Made by a program: the position numbers and the translations under genes
Origin: Clostridium zeae
GTDB lineage: Bacteria > Bacillota > Clostridia > Clostridiales > Clostridiaceae
Length of the DNA: 64,000 nt
Direction: 5' to 3'
Assembly (NCBI RefSeq): GCF_017312485.1
Contig: NZ_BMBA01000009.1
Coordinates: 69,154 to 133,153 of the forward strand
Shown: one piece after another, positions 60,729 to 64,000 of the stretch
Position numbering within the stretch: the stretch's first letter is position 1
Layout of the letters: every line of letters starts with the position of its first letter
Notes under the pieces: generated by a model
What the model was told of the DNA's origin: nothing
What the model saw: only the letters and a program-made list of their open reading frames with translations
Database searches by the model: none

Positions 60729-61095
60729 TTAGTTTCCTCCTAATTAAAAAACATAAGTATGATTCCATTAAATACATTATACCACTTAATGTATATTCAC
60801 ATCTTCATTTGAACAATATTAATAAAGTATTAAAGATTGTTACTATATAAAATTAATTACTGATTTATAACAAAATGCCTTTTGTGAATATATAAGTACA
60901 TAATACATGAAGATAAATATTATGTAACATAACATACATATAGTGGATGATCCAAGGTAATGGATTATCTAGTTCTTTTTGTATATAATTAATATGTAGC
61001 TTTAACAAAAAAGAAATACTCAATTGACTGTGTAAATAAAAATAGTCAAAAAATATACAAATAAGTATTTTATAATTATACAAGGAGAGAGCAGA
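60729..61095. other. Divergent region upstream of phosphoesterase and Xaa-Pro peptidase
   Basis: 367 bp. ATACATTA-tACCACt-TAATGTAT (60772-60794) is an inverted repeat that covers an extended -10 (TGGTATAAT on the minus strand) of the phosphoesterase gene and may be an operator. The open frame near 60865-61083 on the minus strand lacks a ribosome site and looks accidental. Confidence 0.5.
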
Positions 61096-62172
61096 ATGAA
61101 AGAAAATAGATTAAATAAAATATTAGAAGATATGAGTAAAGAGAATCTACATCAAATGATCATAACCTCACCAGCAGCGGTATTTTATCTTACTGGCAAA
61201 TGGATAGAATCAGGTGAAAGACTATTAGCTTTATATATAAATACAAGAGGAGATAGAAAGCTTGTAATCAATGAGCTTTTTCCTATACATGAAAACTTAG
61301 GGCTAGATTTGGTTTGGTATAATGACACACAAGATCCGATTTCAGCGCTTTGCAATATTATAGATAAAACATGCTCAATAGGAATTGACAAGAACTGGCA
61401 GGCACATTTCTTAATTAGACTTATGGAAAAGGATGCAGCAGCAGGTTTTGTAAATGGATCACCTATTATAGATAAAGCGAGAACAATTAAAGACGCGGAA
61501 GAGATTGAGCTTATGAGAAAAGCATCTGCTATAAATGATAGAGTCATGGGCAAAGTCGTAAACAGATTTTCAAAGGATAAGAGTGAAAAAGCTATTAGTA
61601 GCATATTAAGTGAACTATATGAAGAAGAAAAAACTCAAGGATTTTCTTTTACACCTATAGTAGCATATGGTGCTAATGGAGCAGATCCTCATCATGAAAC
61701 TGATGCATCTATGGTAAAGCTAGGAGATAGTATAATAATAGATACAGGTTGTAGAAACGAATTTTACTGTTCAGACATGACTAGAACTTTCTTCTGTGGA
61801 GAGCCTTCTGAAGAAGCAAGAAAAGTTTATGAAATTGTTCTTGAAGCTAACTTGGCTGGCATAAGAAAGGTTAAACCAGGCGCTAGATTTTGTGATATAG
61901 ATAAGGCTGCTAGAGATGTGATAGAAGGATATGGGTATGGGAAGTATTTTACTCACAGGACAGGACATTCAATAGGTATTGAAGTTCATGATTTTGGTGA
62001 CGTAAGCTCTGTTAATAAAGAGGAAGTGAAGCCAGGTATGATATTCTCAATTGAGCCAGGAATTTATCTTCATAATAATGTTGGTGTTAGAATTGAGGAT
62101 TTAGTATTAGTAACAGAAGATGGATGTGAAGTACTTAATGGTTATCCAAAAGATTTAATTGTCATAAAGTAG
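61096..62172 (+). CDS. M24 Xaa-Pro dipeptidase/aminopeptidase
   Basis: 358 residues. The creatinase-like N-terminal domain (1-125) contains SPAAVFYLTGKWIESGERLLAL. The pita-bread domain carries the metal ligands: IIDTGCRNEFYCSDMTR (two Asp), RTGHSIGIEVHD (His), SIEPGIYL and VRIEDLVL (two Glu). It resembles PepQ/YpdF-like Xaa-Pro peptidases and is distinct from the PepP-like gene at 13460. Cytoplasmic, metal-dependent peptide turnover. AAGGAGAG precedes the ATG; a Spo0E-like gene follows. Confidence 0.93.
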   Translation: MKENRLNKILEDMSKENLHQMIITSPAAVFYLTGKWIESGERLLALYINTRGDRKLVINELFPIHENLGLDLVWYNDTQDPISALCNIIDKTCSIGIDKNWQAHFLIRLMEKDAAAGFVNGSPIIDKARTIKDAEEIELMRKASAINDRVMGKVVNRFSKDKSEKAISSILSELYEEEKTQGFSFTPIVAYGANGADPHHETDASMVKLGDSIIIDTGCRNEFYCSDMTRTFFCGEPSEEARKVYEIVLEANLAGIRKVKPGARFCDIDKAARDVIEGYGYGKYFTHRTGHSIGIEVHDFGDVSSVNKEEVKPGMIFSIEPGIYLHNNVGVRIEDLVLVTEDGCEVLNGYPKDLIVIK

Positions 62173-62247
62173 GCTAAAATAAAAATCACTCCACTATGTT
62201 TAAGATTTACATTAAATGTAAAAAATATAGATGGAGGTGTTAGTTAG

Positions 62248-62430
62248 ATGGACGAGAAGACTTTACTAAACAATATAACTAATATTAGAGAAAAATTAGA
62301 AAAACTAATTAAAGCTAGCGAAAAAGATCTTGTATCTCAAGATATAATAGAAGTTGGCAATGAATTTAACGAAGCACTAAATATATACAATAGATTTATA
62401 AGTAGAACACCTAATGAACAAAAAGGTTGA
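62248..62430 (+). CDS. Spo0E-like small protein, divergent
   Basis: 60 residues predicted to form a helical hairpin: ITNIREKLEKLIKAS, a turn, then DIIEVGNEFNEALNIYNRFI. The spacing is that of Spo0E-family aspartyl-phosphate phosphatases, which remove phosphate from Spo0A and delay sporulation, but their S-Q-E-L-D core is G-N-E-F-N here (residues 37-41). Catalysis may be altered or lost. TGGAGGTG precedes the ATG. Its stop codon lies inside the terminator stem. Confidence 0.6.
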   Translation: MDEKTLLNNITNIREKLEKLIKASEKDLVSQDIIEVGNEFNEALNIYNRFISRTPNEQKG

Positions 62431-62460
62431 TGGCATTAATTGTAGCCATCAACCTTTTTT
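62421..62460 (+). terminator. Terminator of the Spo0E-like gene
   Basis: AAAAGGTTGATGGC (62421-62434) pairs perfectly with GCCATCAACCTTTT (62445-62458), ending in T6. Confidence 0.9.
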
Positions 62461-62577
62461 ACTGCTATTCAGTAAAAAATTAAAATTTATTCGCCTGCCA
62501 AGTTTTCCTCATATGCATTCGGAAAGGCAGATGCGCAAAAAAACTTGCTGAAGAAGGTCACTTCAGCAAGTTTTGTA
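62455..62577. repeat. Two-hairpin repeat family C, copy 3
   Basis: Framed by TTTTTTACTG (62455-62464) and its inverse CAGTAAAAAA (62470-62479), then hairpin 1 (CTGCC 62495-62499/GGCAG 62526-62530; TTTCC 62504-62508/GGAAA 62521-62525; CGC/GCG) and hairpin 2 (13-bp perfect stem 62541-62553 with 62561-62573). It ends at the punA stop and probably terminates that minus-strand gene. Confidence 0.88.
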
Positions 62578-63396
62578 TTATAGATTTTTTATTATGTTTG
62601 TCATAAGTGATATGAAGTTATCTCTTACTAGGGCAGAAGTTTCCATTACCTCTACATGGCTTAATGGTTGTTTTAATATTCCTGCAGCCATATTTGTAAG
62701 ACAAGAAATACCTAGAACCTTTATTTTGCTGTGATTTGCTATTATAACTTCAGGAACGGTGGACATACCTACAGCATCACCACCTAAGATTCTTGCCATT
62801 TTTATCTCGGCAGGGGTTTCATAAGTTGGGCCACTAAACATAGCGTATACGCCTTCTTTTATATCTATATTTAATGAATTTGCAACTTCTTTTGCTTTAT
62901 TAATAAGTTCACCGTTATAAGCTTCAGACATATCTGGAAAACGAGTTCCAAAAGAATCAAGATTTTTACCTATTAAAGGATTAGTTCCTGAAAGATTTAT
63001 ATGATCATTTATAATCATAAGATCACCAGGTTTAAAGTTTGTATTTACAGCACCTGCCGCATTAGTTACAATGATTGTGTCTATACCTAAAAGTTTCATA
63101 ACTCTTACAGGAAAAGTCACTTGCTCCATGGCATAGCCTTCATAATAATGGAATCTACCTTGCATAGCAACCACTTGCTTTCCTTGAAACATGCCTATTA
63201 CTAATCGACCAGCATGACCTTCTACAGTTGATACTGGAAAGTTTGGTAGTTCATTATAGTTATAATATTCAGCATCCTCTATCATATCAGCAATACTGCC
63301 CAAGCCAGATCCTAAAATTAATCCTATTTGCGGCTTGTATTTGCTTTTAGATAAAATAAATTCAGCCGAATCTTGTATTTTCTTAGTTAAATCCAT
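62578..63396 (-). CDS. punA: Purine-nucleoside phosphorylase
   Basis: 272 residues of the trimeric PNP type: GLILGSGLGSIADMI (phosphate-binding), VEGHAGRLVIG, VTNAAGAVNTNFKPGD and MFSGPTYETPAEI with MSTVPEVIIA (purine and ribose binding). It splits purine (deoxy)nucleosides with phosphate into base and (deoxy)ribose-1-phosphate in the salvage pathway. It lies 40 bp after deoB on the same strand, so the two form a deo-type operon: DeoB converts the sugar phosphate it makes. GAGGTGAA precedes the ATG; repeat C copy 3 follows. Confidence 0.95.
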   Translation of the reverse strand: MDLTKKIQDSAEFILSKSKYKPQIGLILGSGLGSIADMIEDAEYYNYNELPNFPVSTVEGHAGRLVIGMFQGKQVVAMQGRFHYYEGYAMEQVTFPVRVMKLLGIDTIIVTNAAGAVNTNFKPGDLMIINDHINLSGTNPLIGKNLDSFGTRFPDMSEAYNGELINKAKEVANSLNIDIKEGVYAMFSGPTYETPAEIKMARILGGDAVGMSTVPEVIIANHSKIKVLGISCLTNMAAGILKQPLSHVEVMETSALVRDNFISLMTNIIKNL

Positions 63397-63436
63397 AATT
63401 TCACCTCAAGTAATATTATTTAATTATTATTAATTG

Positions 63437-64000
63437 TTATTTTATATCATTTAAGAAGCTCACACCATTTTTTGTTTCACCAGCATCAAATATATCAGCT
63501 ATTGTTTGGCCCATATCAAAGAATCCAATTCTTGTGCCAAGATTAAATCCTTTCTTCAATTGAGCACCATAAGCTAAGAAAGGTACATACTCTCTAGTAT
63601 GATCTGTTCCTCTAAATGTAGGATCGCATCCATGATCTGCAGTTATGAATAATACATCAGTATCTTTCATAGAGGATATTATTTCTGGAAGTCTAGCATC
63701 AAACTCCTCTAAGCCTTTTCCGTAACTCTTTGCATCTCTTCTGTGGCCCCACTTCATATCAAAATCAACAAGATTTGTAAATATAAGACCATCTTTATCT
63801 TCTTTTATATACTCAAGAGTTTTATCAACTCCATCCATATTATCCTTAGTGTGAACAGCTTCTGTTATTCCTCTACCGGAAAAGATATCTTCAATTTTAC
63901 CTACAGCCATTACATTTAAGCCTTTTTTAGCTAATAAATCTAATAAGGTATCATGAGGAGGAAGTAAAGCATAATCTCTTCTATTAGGTGTTCTTGTAAA
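63437..64000 (-). CDS. deoB: Phosphopentomutase, C-terminal part
   Basis: The frame stays open from 63437 to the window edge and gives 187 residues, the C-terminal half of a protein of about 390. It starts in the window at FTRTPNRRDYALLPP and has the metal-binding alkaline-phosphatase-fold motifs FDMKWGHRRD, ADHGCDPTFRGTDHTREYVP and GFFDMGQTIADIF. DeoB interconverts (deoxy)ribose-1-phosphate and -5-phosphate, feeding the sugars released by PunA into central metabolism. An internal ATG at 63910 is not the real start. Confidence 0.95.
   Translation of the reverse strand, partial: FTRTPNRRDYALLPPHDTLLDLLAKKGLNVMAVGKIEDIFSGRGITEAVHTKDNMDGVDKTLEYIKEDKDGLIFTNLVDFDMKWGHRRDAKSYGKGLEEFDARLPEIISSMKDTDVLFITADHGCDPTFRGTDHTREYVPFLAYGAQLKKGFNLGTRIGFFDMGQTIADIFDAGETKNGVSFLNDIK

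Noticed and set aside
60865-61083. 72-codon minus-strand frame in the phosphoesterase/peptidase gap
   Set aside because: No ribosome site, and the composition is that of random AT-rich DNA (Tyr, Ile, His rich).
1-64000. CRISPR array, prophage, integrative element, rRNA or tRNA genes
   Set aside because: No regular spaced repeats, no integrase, transposase, terminase or relaxase, and no tRNA-like cloverleaf or rRNA segment noticed; only short non-coding palindromes were found.

Overview
The window is about 64 kb of low-GC DNA that reads as the chromosome of a spore-forming clostridium (Clostridiaceae, species not assignable by eye). Supporting signs are the spore maturation genes spmA and spmB, a sigma-I/RsgI pair, a divergent Spo0E-like peptide, an oxygen-sensitive nrdD/nrdG ribonucleotide reductase, T-box and TPP leaders typical of Firmicutes, strong purine-rich ribosome binding sites and frequent TTG/GTG starts. 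I see no rRNA, tRNA, CRISPR array, transposase, integrase or phage gene. It looks like ordinary core chromosome with accessory small elements in the gaps.

Layout. 0-10 kb: end of a LacI-type regulator, a membrane-anchored DUF5050 protein, a YgjP-like metallohydrolase sandwiched between two copies of a palindromic repeat, a MarR-MATE efflux operon, spmAB, an ABC exporter and a second MATE. 11-17 kb: a LytTR response regulator followed by two tiny membrane-peptide genes, an ACT protein, aminopeptidase P and a zinc-ribbon/phasin-like/UbiB kinase cluster. 17-25 kb: a long PBP2, a SWIM-SNF2 helicase and a DUF1189 membrane protein. 25-36 kb: T-box controlled metG, a second unlike methionyl-tRNA synthetase, a Crp-type regulator, DUF445, and the conserved tatD-yabE-rnmV-rsmA block. 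36-46 kb: clostridial unknowns, Mrp ATPase, ferredoxin, a TPP-riboswitch thiamine uptake unit (thiT plus MTH1187 protein), PadR-DegV, a GGDEF protein and a YerB lipoprotein. 46-55 kb: nrdD, nitroreductase, HD hydrolase, nrdG, a lipase-like hydrolase, VanW protein and pepA. 55-64 kb: a DUF5667 secreted protein divergent from sigI-rsgI, asnS with an odd T-box, a cytochrome b5-domain protein, a phosphoesterase, an Xaa-Pro peptidase, a Spo0E-like peptide, and purine salvage (punA-deoB).

The least explained content is between the genes. Three families of short palindromic elements recur: (B) a 194-bp fold-back element at 4417-4610 with single-arm relatives at 39.8, 41.7 and 60.0 kb; (C) a two-hairpin module at 4.8, 35.7 and 62.5 kb whose stems show compensatory changes and which doubles as a two-way terminator; (D) a roughly 104-bp palindrome at 1.6, 2.4 and 29.9 kb with a fragment at 9.5 kb. 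Other notable points are two divergent sigma-I-like promoter candidates whose C-runs can pair, an RsgI lacking the Asn-Pro self-cleavage pair, an asnS T-box with almost no room for Stem I, and a LytTR regulator next to an unrecognised small-protein pair.
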